A stretch of DNA of 64,000 nucleotides from Chaetoderma sp. LZ-2023a. Lineage: Eukaryota; Mollusca; Caudofoveata; Chaetodermatida; Chaetodermatidae. The notes under the pieces were generated by a model. It did not search any database and was not told where the DNA came from. It worked only from the letters and a program-made list of their open reading frames with translations. Location of the stretch: NCBI GenBank assembly GCA_034401795.1, contig JAVVLW010001440.1, positions 333,501-397,500 on the forward strand, read 5' to 3'. The translations under genes were made by a program, and so were the position numbers. Positions 14,254 to 25,345 of the stretch are shown one piece after another (within the stretch, counting starts at the first letter, position 1; each line of letters opens with the position of its first letter).

Positions 14254-15199
14254 ACTAATGTTGTATAGATTGCTATGACGTAACGATGTCCCAATTCCAA
14301 GGTAACTATACATGAATGTTATTGAATATGTTGAGGCTAGTTTGACTGGGGATCGTTGTTGCCTTTTGCTGCAATGGATTCTGGTTGGATTGGTTTTAAG
14401 ATATCCAACAGAATGTTTACAAAATTGTGAATCAATCGAAGACGTACAATTAGTAATGTTGACGGCCGTTTCAATGCTCATAACTGATTTATGATACGTC
14501 ATTATGATTGTGACGTCAGCAGCCACCTAGTGACGCTTTCGACTAATGAAATATGAAAAATATTAGCCCAGGAGCTTGCGTTAGGCAGATGGAAATACGA
14601 GCCTTGAGCCTCGTGTTCTCAATCTATGAGAAGTTATATTACCAGCCAACTCCAGGTTTTGAACATGTATTGTAATGAGATACTAACAGAATGCGCGTTA
14701 TTATTAGTCTCACTATTCCTAGTAGTATTACTATTATTAATTACCATAATTACTGCTTTCGTAATGGAGGCAGTGCAATCGCTGAAAAATGGTAAACATA
14801 AATAATGTTAATGTGTACATGTTAAATTATTATAATCGTGTATGGAAAGAGAGCAGTAGCGAGCAGTAGTAGTAACTAAGTCAGTTTGGCGTGTGATTCA
14901 ATCCCATTGTTATTAATTGACAATAAAATAAGTTTATAGGGATGCTAATCTCATCTCAGATGTTTTATTGTACCGATAGACTATGGTTTATAGATCCTAT
15001 ATCATTCATATGCTGTCACATTCCTTTATTTGTATCACAATTATCTTCTTTGTAATATGGCATAAATCTTGAAAAGTGATCGCCACCATTTTGTCTCCTC
15101 AAGCGACAGTGTGTGATGTCATGCAAGAGCCAATGCATTACATTCTTTATTATGTAATACTTATCCCGTTGGGTATTGTGAAACTAATTCGGCTGAAAG
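14254..15199. other. Non-coding stretch, no gene seen
   Basis: AT-rich, short frames only. No recognisable coding or repeat signal. Confidence 0.4.
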
Positions 15200-15460
15200 T
15201 TGTTGCTGCCTATAGCATCAAAACCTTCCAGTCAAATTAGTCTCAAAATATTCAACAGTTTACCTGTATGATTGCTTTTATGCGAAATTGCCAAACTATG
15301 GCTGACACCTCTATGCCCGAGCGTATATACCGAGGCGGGCACGCTAGGTTTTTCTGATTGGTTGAAAACTAAATCATGAAAACGATCATAGTCTGTAGAA
15401 ATGTACCAACATTTATCTACTAAAACATAAATATCTTTCTTTAGCGGCATGATAAAAAGC
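15200..15460 (+). mobile_element. Diverged left arm of the dispersed foldback family
   Basis: Shares, in order, a gctgcctatagcatc segment, a caaattagtctcaaaata segment, ttcaacagtttacctg and a GCAAATT-like segment with the arms at 25045, 38790 and 61285. Non-coding. The second arm is not seen nearby. Confidence 0.5.
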
Positions 15461-15860
15461 TTTAAATTACCTGAGTGGCATATTAGATCACCTGAATAGC
15501 TATCAAGAAATTAGGTTAGTTATCCCTTGAAACAAAACGTAGCGACGTAGTGGTGACGTAAGCAACCGGAAGTCTAGGGGTTCCACATCATAGGTCAACC
15601 GTATCTTATTAAATAAAGCTGAACAAACACATGATGGGGTTGGTCAGGTTTATTCCTGACAATGACAACTATACTCACACAGCCTGACGCTGGTGTAGGT
15701 AGCAAATTATAACTACATATACTACCTCTGGTGAAGATGCGCTATGCAGTTATTGTTATGGGCTTGTTATGTGATGACGTATTTCCGGGCTCAGCTCGAT
15801 TGTTAAATATACAAAACAATATTTCCGAAAAAATTGGTCCCGATCTAAGGATGATTCATA

Positions 15861-16085
15861 ATAAGGAAAAAATTAGTTACCTCTCCGGGATATAGAAATT
15901 GTTTGAGTGCTACCGTATTCCAACAGTCTACCAGTCCATGCTGTCACGTGACTCCACAGGAACTGACCAGAGTGACGTTGCCAGCGACCGTCAGTTAGTG
16001 CTGAAGAAGTGGCCGAGATGGTCACGAAAGCTACTGTAACTCAAAGAATTTCTACATCCCGGAGAGGTAACTAATTTTTCCTTAT
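15861..16085. mobile_element. Palindromic MITE with TA target duplication
   Basis: The left end ataaggaaaaaattagttac (15861-15880) continues into cctctccggga. The right end, 16057-16085, is its reverse complement with one indel. The arms continue inward (atagaaattgtttgag against ctcaaagaatttctac), giving about 47 bp each way. TA lies just outside each end (15859-15860 and 16086-16087). Length is 225 bp and no protein is encoded. A Tc1/mariner-type origin fits the TA duplication, but the transposase family is unproven. Confidence 0.7.
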
Positions 16086-16316
16086 TACACACAAAACAAT
16101 GTTTTTGTTTAACAACACATGATGACGTCATAAACACGTACTTATGACGTAATAAAGCAAAATACACACTTCCGGGTTGCGAATCAGGCGCAGTGGCGTC
16201 ATACTTCAGTAGTGTGGAACTTTATAGTTCAGTGGCTCGAAATGAAATATAAATTCTGATGTATAAATAAGTTATCGTAATTGATTATGAATCTTAACTG
16301 CTGTATCTGAAAATTA

Positions 16317-16964
16317 TGGTGGCTGATTAGGGCCATCGCTCTTTCGCCGAAGAAGCGAAGGGGCGAAGGTAGGATGCGAAGAAGCGAAGATAAGATGCGG
16401 TAAGGCGAAGGTAGGATACGAAGAACGAAGATAAGATGCGAAGAACGAAGATAAGATGCGAAGCACGATGCGAAGAACGAAGATAAGATGCGAAAAGTCG
16501 AAGATAAGCTGCGAAAACACGAAGATAAGATGCGAAAACACGAAGATAAGATGCGAAAAGGTAACGGAGCGAAGAAGCAAAAAGGCGAAGGAGGGAAGAT
16601 AAATGCGAAAAGGCGACGGAGCGAAGAAGCGAAAACGTGAAGTAGCGAAGACAAGATGCGAAAAGGCGACGATGCGAAGGAGCGAAGCGTGAAGGCGCGA
16701 AGATAAGATGTGAAGACGCGAAGAAGCGAAGACACGAAGACACTAAGAATCGAAGAAGCGAAGACGCAAAGAAGCGAAGAGGCGAAGGAGCGAAGAAGCG
16801 AAAGACTGAAGTTTTCACACAAAGATCGATCTATCCTGCGTGTCGTGCATGTCGGTGCCGCCATAGATGTGAACGGTGAGAAACCATGTATATGCAAACG
16901 TAATGTAAACTCAAGTCTGCTGTTCTGGTGGTGACATTTCTCTCCGTGTCTTGTCTATAATAAG
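16317..16964 (+). repeat. Minisatellite-bearing repeat, left copy
   Basis: The core, about 16350-16805, is a degenerate tandem array built on GCGAAGA / GAAGATAAGATGC words with units of roughly 7 and 20-21 bases. It is bounded by unique sequence (tggtggctga ... gccatcgctctttcgcc on the left; acacaaagatcgatc ... gcaaacgtaatgtaa on the right). The whole unit recurs inverted at 23690-24222. Because the period is near a multiple of three, Ser/Phe/Leu/Arg-rich frames of up to 222 codons stay open on the minus strand. They have no domain and are not called. Confidence 0.85.
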
Positions 16965-16966
16965 TT

Positions 16967-17170
16967 GATAGTAAACTCGTAGAGCTTGACTCAAACACAG
17001 TAACGCGAGGTCATCCTTATAAACTTAAGAAACACTACTGTAGGACAGCACTTCGTCATCAGTTTTTCTCCTCAATGATAGTAGAATCATGGAATGCTCT
17101 ACCTGATCACGTAACAGCTCCACCTCTAAATAGCTTCAAATCAAGACTTGACAAGGAATGGGCACAATAA
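16967..17170 (+). pseudogene. C-terminus of a CR1/L2/Rex1-like LINE ORF2
   Basis: The frame reads RGHPYKLKK, then RTALRHQFFSS, VESWNALPDHV and SFKSRLDKEW before a TAA at 17168-17170. The pattern RGH..KL, R...F..R/S..WN.LP, F...LD is the well-known C-terminal signature of CR1/L2/Rex1-type LINE polyproteins. Only about 65 codons remain. The endonuclease and reverse transcriptase are missing because the copy is 5' truncated at the insertion junction. Confidence 0.75.
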
Positions 17171-17279
17171 TTGTTTGCCATATGAAATGATAGAGTTATA
17201 GTTGGTCATCAACAACTGATAGAACACTACATTTGTATAGTACTGTATTGTACTGTACTGTATTTTAATCATGTGGACA

Positions 17280-17790
17280 AGAACAGAGTATGGTAATCCA
17301 GGCCAGTTCATAGATTTGAGGGACCATGGACAGTGTTTGAAATCAGATCAGTCCATAGTACAATTACATTAGCTTATCACTTTATATACAGTTCTATGTG
17401 TACTGTACAAGATCTGTGTATTGACAGCCAGGCCATTCATAAACGAGAGGGTGTGAGGACCGGGTGTGAAATCACAACAGTCCATATTGTTACTTCATTT
17501 GTTTATTTATCATTGTGTAGTATCTACATGTCCATACTACAGTTACATTGTAAATCATTATATATATCAACCTATAAGTTAGGAACTGGGTATGATATTC
17601 CAGGCCAGTTCACGTACATGAGCGAGCGTGGACCGGGTGTGGAACCACACCAGTCCATATAGTACGTCCATTTGTAAATGTATCAATGTCTAGTAAATTA
17701 TAGGGATAGGAACTGGGTATGGTAATCCAGGCCAGTTCATAAACTTGGCGGAACATGGACCGGGTGTGGGCCCCCATCAGTCCATGTTAA
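17280..17790 (+). repeat. Four-copy degenerate tandem repeat, units about 125-175 bp
   Basis: Each unit holds a caggcca(g)ttca word, then gga(c)c(g)ggtgtg, then a cagtccat word (units near 17280, 17410, 17580 and 17706). The last two copies are most alike. It lies in the 3' region of the truncated LINE and may belong to it. Confidence 0.7.
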
Positions 17791-18045
17791 AATTGCACTT
17801 GTATTGTTATTTATTGTATGTTAATAGCACACCGGCTCATCTATAAGCAAGTTCTGTAAATACTTCTCTGGGTTTTCTCTAAATTCCGGAATGAGTTATG
17901 ACCCAAACATATACTATTGTAAATACTATATACGTTAGTGGAGATTAGTTTTTGGTTATGACTGCTAGGACCAGCTGACAGGCTTCAACATGCCTAATAT
18001 ATTTCAGCTGAAAACGATATCATATCATATCATCATATCATATCA

Positions 18046-18558
18046 TCATATGTTTTAGAAATATAACGTATACTTGGATCGCATATCTACTCACCAGCAC
18101 CGTGTCTTTACTTCCTAGCCACAATAACGAGAGCAGGCGAGTGGTCAGACGTCAATGTTAACCTTATGCCAACACTTAATTGTAGAAATGTAGAAATGGT
18201 GATATAAAACTAATTCTGCTGAGAATTGGATCACCAGTCCTAAAGAACCAGCACCGTGTGGCCCTGATGTGATTATGGTTCAATATGAAGAGTGGCTAAT
18301 CTCTTAGATTAACGGCAAAGATTAATTGTTTGAACCATCGATCAAAGCAAACTGACCATTATTCAAGAAAGCTCATTAAATATGGTTCATTCTGAGGCGT
18401 AGTTAACCTCTTAGATTAGCCGCAGAGATCAATGATTTAAACCACTTTTTATCGAAGGAACCTGTTTATTATTCAGAAAAGCTCACCGCAGCAAATTATT
18501 TCAACTGGTTTCTAAAGGCATTCGGGGAATGATTTAAATATGCGAATACAATCTGTTG
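18046..18558 (+). repeat. Continuation of the inverted-repeat left arm
   Basis: About 510 bp that match, inverted, 23156-23645. Examples are tagaaatataacgtatac, gcaggcgagtggtcagacgt, a pair of internal CTCTTAGATTA blocks and aatacaatctgtt. The two internal blocks (18285-18365 and 18370-18480) are themselves diverged direct repeats. Non-coding. Confidence 0.85.
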
Positions 18559-18660
18559 AATTGAATTGAATTGAACTTTATTATACTCAGACAAATTTTA
18601 CACTGATAAATGAGGGAAAATATATCAAATACATATTGTGCGTTATAGTCAGAGTTTATA
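18556..18660 (-). repeat. Possible minus-strand LINE 3' tail, (TTCAA)n
   Basis: On the minus strand this reads AATAAAGTTCAATTCAATTC, i.e. a poly(A)-type signal followed by ATTCA tail repeats, as at many LINE 3' ends. No coding part is seen. Confidence 0.3.
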
Positions 18661-18677
18661 AGTTAATAAATTATCGT

Positions 18678-18688
18678 CTATTATTATA

Positions 18689-18723
<35 letters not shown>

Positions 18724-18906
18724 CATTATTATTATTATTATTATTATTAATATTATTATTATTATTATTATTTATTATTATTATTATTTAGTAAAGATCA
18801 TCATCATCATCATCATCATCATTGTTCCCACCATTGCCATTGTCGTCGTCGTTGTTCGTGTTCTTTCTGTTGTTGTTGTCGGCGTAATTGTTGTAGCTAT
18901 GTTATT

Positions 18907-18966
<60 letters not shown>
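18678..18966. repeat. (TTA)n, (CAT)n and (GTT)n microsatellites
   Basis: TTA units at 18678-18790, CAT at about 18799-18823, mixed GTC/GTT, then an uninterrupted GTT tract at about 18906-18966. The Thr-rich frame on the minus strand is an artefact. Confidence 0.95.
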
Positions 18967-19220
18967 ATTTTTCGATGTGGAAAGTTTTGAAAATTTATCG
19001 TAGCTTGGCCAGGTATAGTAGTATTTTTGGAGTAGTTCTTTTCGTTTCTCTTTGAAAATTTAAACGATACGATATAATGATATTCATCACTGCCATTGGG
19101 TGTGCATATAGTACATTTTGTTCTTCCGTGTGGTCCCATCCCATCTTCGTGTCTCTATCGGTAGGTAATTATTTGATGTTCTGAAGAAATAAATTACCGA
19201 CTTGGCCTGCTGGCTGGCTG

Positions 19221-19348
19221 ACTGGATGGATTGATGGATGAATGAATGAATGAATGAATGAATGAATGAATGAATGAATGAATGAATGAATGAATGAATG
19301 AATGAATGAATTAATTAATTAATTAATTAATTAATTAATTAATTAATT
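19221..19348. repeat. (GAAT)n and (AATT)n microsatellites
   Basis: Tandem GAAT units to about 19310 change directly into AATT units to about 19348. Confidence 0.95.
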
Positions 19349-20725
19349 ATAATTAATTTCCACGACCCCTTTCTTCCTTCATTCCTTCCTCTTCCCTCCT
19401 TCCCCTTCCCTCCATAACTTCACTTTATTCCCCATTCGCTCCCCCACGCTCTAATCCATTCATTGCATTCCTTTCCCCGTCCTTCATCCATCCGTCGTTT
19501 CTTCCTTCATTCTTCCCTTCCGTCATCTCTCCTTGCCCACCTCCCCTACCGCCCCCCCCCTTCCCTCCCTCCATCTATCCCTCCCTCCCATCATTTCTTC
19601 ATCCCTCCCCCTCAGCTTCCTTCCCCGTATGCTTCCTTTCTTTATTCCTTCCTTCATACATTCCTCCCCCCACCACTCACTCCCCACCTCATTCATTACC
19701 TCTTTTCCTCCTCCTCCCCCTCCTTCCCCGCCGTTCACCCTCCCTCCCTCCCTTCCTTTCTTCCTCACTCCCTTCCTTCATCCATGCCTCCCGCCCTCTC
19801 TCATTCCGCTTTCCTCCCACCAGCCCCTCACCCCCTCCTTTCATCCCTCCCTCACGCCCTGCTTCCATCACCCCTCCCTACCCACCGCCCTTACGCCCCT
19901 TTCTCTACTCCTCCCTCTCATCCTTATTTCATTCCCCCCCCACCTCCCTCTTCTCCCTTCTTTCGCTGCATCATTCCTTTCTTTCTTTCTTTCTTCCTCC
20001 CTCCCTCCACCTACCCCCCCCCCTCTACACTGCATTCCTCCCTCCATCGCTCACTACCTCAGCATTGCCTCATTTCGTCCTCCATCCATCCCTCCCTCCC
20101 TCCCCTGCCTCCATCCACACCTTCATTCCTCCCTTCCCTCCTCCCTCCTTCCCCACCCCCTTTTTCTCCATTACTTCTTCCCTTCCTTCCATCCTTTCCC
20201 TCAATCCATTCCTTAATTGCTTCTGCCTCCATTCCTTAACTCAATCCCGTCTTCACCTTCCATCCCCAACCTCACCTCAATAACCCCCACCCCCTCTTCC
20301 TCCTTCCATCACGCTTACTCCATTCATTGTCTTCCGCCGCCCCCTCACCACTTCCCTCTCTGCATTCCTTCCTTCCTTCATTTCTTCTTCCCCGTTTCCT
20401 TATTTTCTCACTCACTCACTCACTCACTCACTCACTCACTCACTCACTCACTCACTCACTCACTCACTCAACCACACACGCACGCACGTACGCACGCACC
20501 CGCTCACTCCCTTCAACCCCACTCCCTCGCTCCCACCCTCTCTCCGCCTCTCCACCCCCTTCTTCATCTATTATTTCCTTCCACAATCCCTCCCTCCATC
20601 CCTTACGCAATACATCATTCATTGCCTCATTCCTTCCTTCCTTCCTCCCTCAATCTCTTTCCCTCCCTCCCCCCTTCCATCCATCCATACACCCATCCAT
20701 CCAGCCAGCCAGCCAGCCAGCCAAG

Positions 20726-20765
<40 letters not shown>

Positions 20766-21579
20766 CATTCATTCATTCATTCATTCATTCATCTCCCCCA
20801 TCGGCCCCCTCCCTCCGTCTCACACTCCTTCCTTCCCTCCCTCCCTTCTCATCCATCCTTCCTTTCCTCCATTCCTTCATCCATTCAGTCCTCCCTCCTT
20901 TCCTCATTCCTCCTTCCTTCCTCCATCAAATTGTCCTCTGTTCTCCAGCGTTTGCTCGCCACTCACTACTTCACCCTTTCCTCTTTCCATCCTCCCTCCA
21001 GACATCCCCTTCCTTCCATCTCTCCTTCATCCCACTCCATCCTCCCTACCCCGCCCACCCCCCCTATCTCCCTCCCCCCTTCCTCCACCCTACCCCTTAA
21101 TCTTTCCTTCCCTCCCCTTCTTTCCCTCCGGCACACTACCACCATCCAACCGGTGAACCTCTGCTTCCATTCTCTATCTCACTTCCTGCCTCCCTTCTGC
21201 TTTCCTGCATTCCTCTCACCTTTTTTTCGTCCTTCCTCCGTCCACCCCCTTCCCTCCTAAACCCTTTCCTTCATTCCATCATTCCTCCATCCGCTCTCCT
21301 TTCCTACTAACCCTCCAACCTTCAAATCGTCCGACCCTTATTCAGCTCTCCCACTCCCACTCCCTCCATCCCTATCTCCTTCAAAACCACTCCCTCCCTT
21401 CTATTCTCCCTCCAACCCTCCCCTCACCCCCTTTTCCTCCCCACCCATCCCTCATTCCCGGCCTCCCACGCTTCCTCATCCATCCATCCATCCATCCATC
21501 CATCCATCCACATACACCCACCCACCCACCCACCGATCCATCCATCCATCCATCCATCCATCCTATACAAGCTCAGCTA
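19349..21579. repeat. 2.2-kb polypyrimidine block (CCTT/CCAT-rich)
   Basis: The + strand is almost entirely C and T, dominated by CCTTCCTT, CCCTCC and CCAT words. Embedded runs are (CTCA)n at 20406-20469, (CCAG)n at 20700-20765, (ATTC)n at 20768-20790 and (CCAT)n at 21479-21560. Frames of up to 347 codons rich in Pro, Ser, Leu and His stay open because the sequence lacks A and G for stop codons. None has a domain, so no gene is called. Confidence 0.93.
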
Positions 21580-22300
21580 TGGCTTAATTATGACCTACGT
21601 AAAGCCTAGCCAACCCTGACTAAGACCTAGCTAAAGCAGAGCAAAGCCTTGTTACGGCCTGGCTAAAGCATAGGTAATGCCTAGGCAATACTTAGCTAAT
21701 GCCTATCAAAACCTTCCAAGGCCTATGTAAGGTCTAGCTAAGGCCTAGGCAAGCCTGGTAAGGCTTACGTAAGGCCTCGGTAAGGCCTAGCCAAGCCTAA
21801 GTGTGGCCTAGTTAAGACCTAGTAAAGCCTGGATAAGGTCTAGGTAAAGCCTAGCTAAGGTCTAATCAAGTCTGGCTAAGCCCTAGTTAAGCCTGGCTAC
21901 GGCCAATGTAACACCTAGTCAAGCCTGGCTAAGGCTTAGGTAAGGAATCAGTACAGCCTAGGTAAACCTGGCTATGTACTAATTAAGGCATATGTAAGGC
22001 CTCTGCAAGCTGACTAAGGTGTAGCCAAGGTCAAGCAAAGCCTGGCTAAAGCATGGCTAAGGGATAGGCAACGCCTAGATAATGCTTAGCTAATGCCTAT
22101 CAAAGTCTGGATAAAGCGTCGGAAAGGCATCGGTAAGGCCTAGTCTAGCTTGCCTATGGTCTGGTTAAGGGGAAGAAAAGCCTGACTGAGGTCTAGGTAA
22201 GGCCTAGCAAAGCCAGGCTAAGGCCTTTGTAAAGCCTACGTAAGGCCTAGTCAAGTCTGGCCAAGACCTGGCTACGGCCTAGTAAAGCTTGGCCAAGGGT
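21580..22300. repeat. Degenerate minisatellite built on GCCTAG / CTGGCTAAG
   Basis: About 720 bp of imperfect units of roughly 10-22 bases in which aaggcctag, gtaaggcc and agcctggctaag alternate. The GCCTAGG(C) core is self-complementary, so single strands could fold back. Non-coding. Confidence 0.85.
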
Positions 22301-22540
22301 ATTGGCATAATTTCGACGTCACGAGGGACTAACTGGTCAGAGGAAGATTAAAATGTTCAGCAACACGTGTGTCTTCCTCTAGTATCTGAAAGGTGTCTAG
22401 TTGCACGCTATCTTAGTGGGTTTATCGTTTCGCCGAAATTCTGCTTTTGACACAATTTGCATGAAATTAAGTAAATTACGTTTTCAGAATCGTAATCTGA
22501 ATTTGAAATTTGCTTTTGTTTTCTAAGTGCTGTGTGCGTG

Positions 22541-23058
22541 TGCGTGTGTGCATATTTGCGTGCGTGCGTGGGTGCGTGCGGGCGCGTGGTGGGTGGGTGG
22601 ATGGATGAATGGATGGAGGAAGAAAGGAGGCAATGAATGAGGTAGGGAGTCAATGGTGGAGGGAGGAATGGAGGATGGAAGGGATGGAGGGAGAGAGGGA
22701 GAGAGGAAATGAGGAAGGAAGGAATTAAGGAAGACAGGAAGGAATGGTGCGGGCCAGGAAGAGGAGGGAGGGGGAGGAAGGAAGCATGGGAGGGAGGGGT
22801 ATATAGAGAGAGGTAGGGTGGTAGCCAGGGAGGGGTGAAGGAAGGAATGAAGGATGAAACGACGGATGGACGGAAGGAAGTGTGGAATGAGGAAAGAGAG
22901 GAAGGAAGGATGAAGGGAAGGACGGAAAAAAGAGGCAATGAATGGAGTAGGGCGTGAGAGAGGGCATGACGAATGAGGGGAAGTTGGAGAGAGAAGGGGA
23001 AGGAGGAAGGGAGGAAAGAATGGAGGAAGAAAGATAGGGTTTGTAGAAATTCATCCTT

Positions 23059-23122
<64 letters not shown>

Positions 23123-23130
23123 GCATCCAA
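22541..23130. repeat. (GTGC)n, polypurine (GGAA)n block and (CCAG)n
   Basis: GTGC/GGGT units at 22541-22600, then a 440-bp G/A-rich tract (GGAA, GGAG and GAAT words) to 23040, then about 17 CCAG/CAGC units to 23125. The block is the strand-reversed counterpart of the polypyrimidine block at 19349, so the spacer of the large inverted structure is itself roughly symmetrical. Long open frames are artefacts. Confidence 0.92.
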
Positions 23131-23155
23131 CCAGCGAGCCAGCCAGCAGGCCAAG

Positions 23156-24222
23156 TCAGTAACAGATTGTATTTGCATATTTGAATCATTCCCCAGAGGC
23201 CTTTCGAAACTAGCTGAAATAATTTGCTGCGATGAGCTTTCTTGAATAATAAGCAGGCTCCTTCGATAAAATGGTGTGAACCATTAATCTCTGCGGCTAA
23301 TGTAAGAGGTTAACTACACCTCAGAGTGAACCATATGTAATGAGCTTTCTTGAATAATGGTCAGTTTACTTTGATCAACGGTTCAAACAATTAATCTTTG
23401 CTGCTAATCTAAGAGATTATCCACTCTTCATATTGAACCATAATCACAAGGACTGGTGATCCAAATTCCCAGCAGAATTAGTTTTATATCACGATTTTTT
23501 CATTTCTACAAATAGGTGATGACATAAGGTTAACATTTACGTCTGACCACTCGCCTGCTCTCGTTATTGTGGCTAGGTAGTGAAAGCATGGTGCAGGTGA
23601 GTATATATGTGATCCAAGGATACGTTATATTTCTAAAACATATTATTATAGATAAGATAAGGAGAGAAATTTCACAGCCAGAACAGCTGACATCAGCTTA
23701 CATTACGTTTGCATATACATAGTATCTCACCTTTCACATCTATAGTGCCGACGGACATGCACGACACGCGGAATAGGTCGATCTTTAGTGTGAAAACTTC
23801 GCTCTTTCACTTCTTCGCATCTTCGCTCCTTCGCTCCTTCGCTCCTTCGCTTCTTTGCTTCTTCACTTCTTCGCGTCTTCACGTCTTATCTTCGCTCCTT
23901 CGTGCTTGGGTCTTTCGCGCTTTGTTCCATCGCCTTTTCGTATCTTGTCTTCGCTGCTTCGCGTTTTCGCTTCTTAGCTCCGTCGCTTTTTCGCATTTTA
24001 TCTTCGTGTTTTCACATCTTATCTTCGTGTTTTCGCATCTTATCTTCGACTTTTCTCATCTTATCTTCGTTCTTCGCATCGTGCTTCGCATCTTATCTTC
24101 GTTCTTCGCATCGTGCTTCGCATCTTATCTTCGTTCTTAGCATCTTACCTTCGATCTGTCGCTTCTTCGCATAACTAATTACAAGGCGAAAGAGCGATGG
24201 CCCGATTCAGCCACCATAGAAA
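23156..24222 (-). repeat. Right arm of the large inverted repeat, with minisatellite
   Basis: Reverse-complement match to 16317-16964 plus 18046-18558. Positions 23156-23645 match the non-minisatellite part and 23690-24222 match the minisatellite unit and both its borders. It lacks the 1.08-kb LINE found in the left arm, so it shows the uninterrupted organisation. Frames rich in Ser/Phe/Leu at 23709-24174 are repeat artefacts. Confidence 0.87.
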
Positions 24223-24654
24223 TAGGACCACTAGTAGGACTGAGTTATTAGCTTAGTCTATGAATTGCATGCCAATGCCAAAACGAATGTAATGTGGACA
24301 TTTTGGATTTGTACTGGGGTAGGATATCAAGATTATTAGGGTGACGGCAATGTAATAGATTCTCTCATAACCAACACAACCTATTACGCGCGAATTGATT
24401 TCGTCGAAGCATGACCTACGTAACTGAATTTATTGGCCAGACTTGCAGTAATCTTAGTTTCAACCCTTAATTAATTTTACAATCTAATCTCAAAACATTG
24501 GATGACAAATTGATTAGAAATCAAAACAGGAATACCTTCAAAATGAAACAAGTATTTATCAGTAATAAAACCAAATGGCTTTCAATTATCGAAGATCTAT
24601 GTGAGCTGCCTGCATAATTTAATAATCGCTATAGACTACAATCCTCATGTAAGG
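24223..24654. other. Non-coding stretch, no gene seen
   Basis: Unique-looking sequence outside the inverted repeat. No motif or open frame of note. Confidence 0.4.
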
Positions 24655-24697
24655 TTGTGGAGGAGGAGGTGGTGGTGGTGGTGGTGGTGGTGGTGGC

Positions 24698-24768
<71 letters not shown>

Positions 24769-24830
24769 GAGTAGTAGCTGCAGTGGTAACAGTAGCAGTA
24801 GTAGCAACAGCAACAGAACAGTAATCATTA
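24655..24830. repeat. (GGT)n and (AGT)n microsatellite
   Basis: GGT units at 24666-24700 followed by AGT/TAG units to about 24768, then degenerate CAGTAG units. Poly-Leu, poly-Pro and poly-Thr frames on the minus strand are artefacts. Confidence 0.95.
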
Positions 24831-25044
24831 TCTGGTAAGATTTGGCTTATCAGCGTAGGTGCGCCTATTGGTATCCAATGATAAATAGTTGACAGAAATC
24901 CATACATTCGCTATGAGGCATGTGTATACAAGGCGAGAGCACGATATTAGCATAAATTATTATATGTATGTCTTTTCTTAGCTAATGATACCGCATTCTA
25001 GACAACCTAATTGATTACCGAAGATAACACCCTCGGCATAGTTT

Positions 25045-25345
25045 GATTATCTGTCATATGACGTGTAATTTGACATCATAATCATGACGTTATGAACGAT
25101 TTGAACCAGTCCGTCTTTAACGCTTAATAGTCCGACATGTTGTACGAATTGTATGTCTTTGCTATTTAATAAACAGGCAGCAACAGCGCCCAGTCGAAAT
25201 TGTTTCAAAATATTCAACAGCTTACCTGCATAGTTTTCTGGAAATTGATAGTCAGGGAGTTCAGAGATCGATCGATCCCAACACGAGACAGATGTGGGTG
25301 GAGCCTAACCAGTGATGGGTGGGGCATAGCTAAAACTGGAAAGGA
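25045..25345 (+). mobile_element. Left arm of the dispersed foldback family
   Basis: Very similar over about 300 bp to 61285-61600. Shared words include cgtctttaac, taatagtccgaca, gttgtacga, gcagcaacagc, ttcaaaatattcaacagc, ttttctggaaattgatag and ggggcatagctaa. Non-coding. No opposing arm follows, so it is a half element. Confidence 0.75.

Larger units (their letters stand above)
16965..18045 (+). mobile_element. 5'-truncated CR1/L2/Rex1-like LINE inserted in the minisatellite repeat
   Basis: The right-hand copy of the host repeat reads continuously from ctataataa to tatgttttag. The left-hand copy has 1.08 kb between these words. That insert begins with the last codons of a LINE ORF2 (16967-17170), continues with a 3' region containing a four-copy tandem repeat, and ends with (ATATC/ATCAT)n at about 18012-18045, a typical LINE tail. 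Confidence 0.7.

Noticed and set aside
16229..16897. Minus-strand frame of 222 codons rich in Ser, Phe, Leu and Arg
   Set aside because: The minisatellite period is near 21 bases, which preserves one frame. A second frame is also open over the same array. No domain.
19463..21260. Pro/Ser/Leu-rich frames of up to 347 codons
   Set aside because: The tract lacks A and G on this strand, so stop codons cannot occur. Overlapping frames are equally open, and no motif, signal peptide or start context is convincing.
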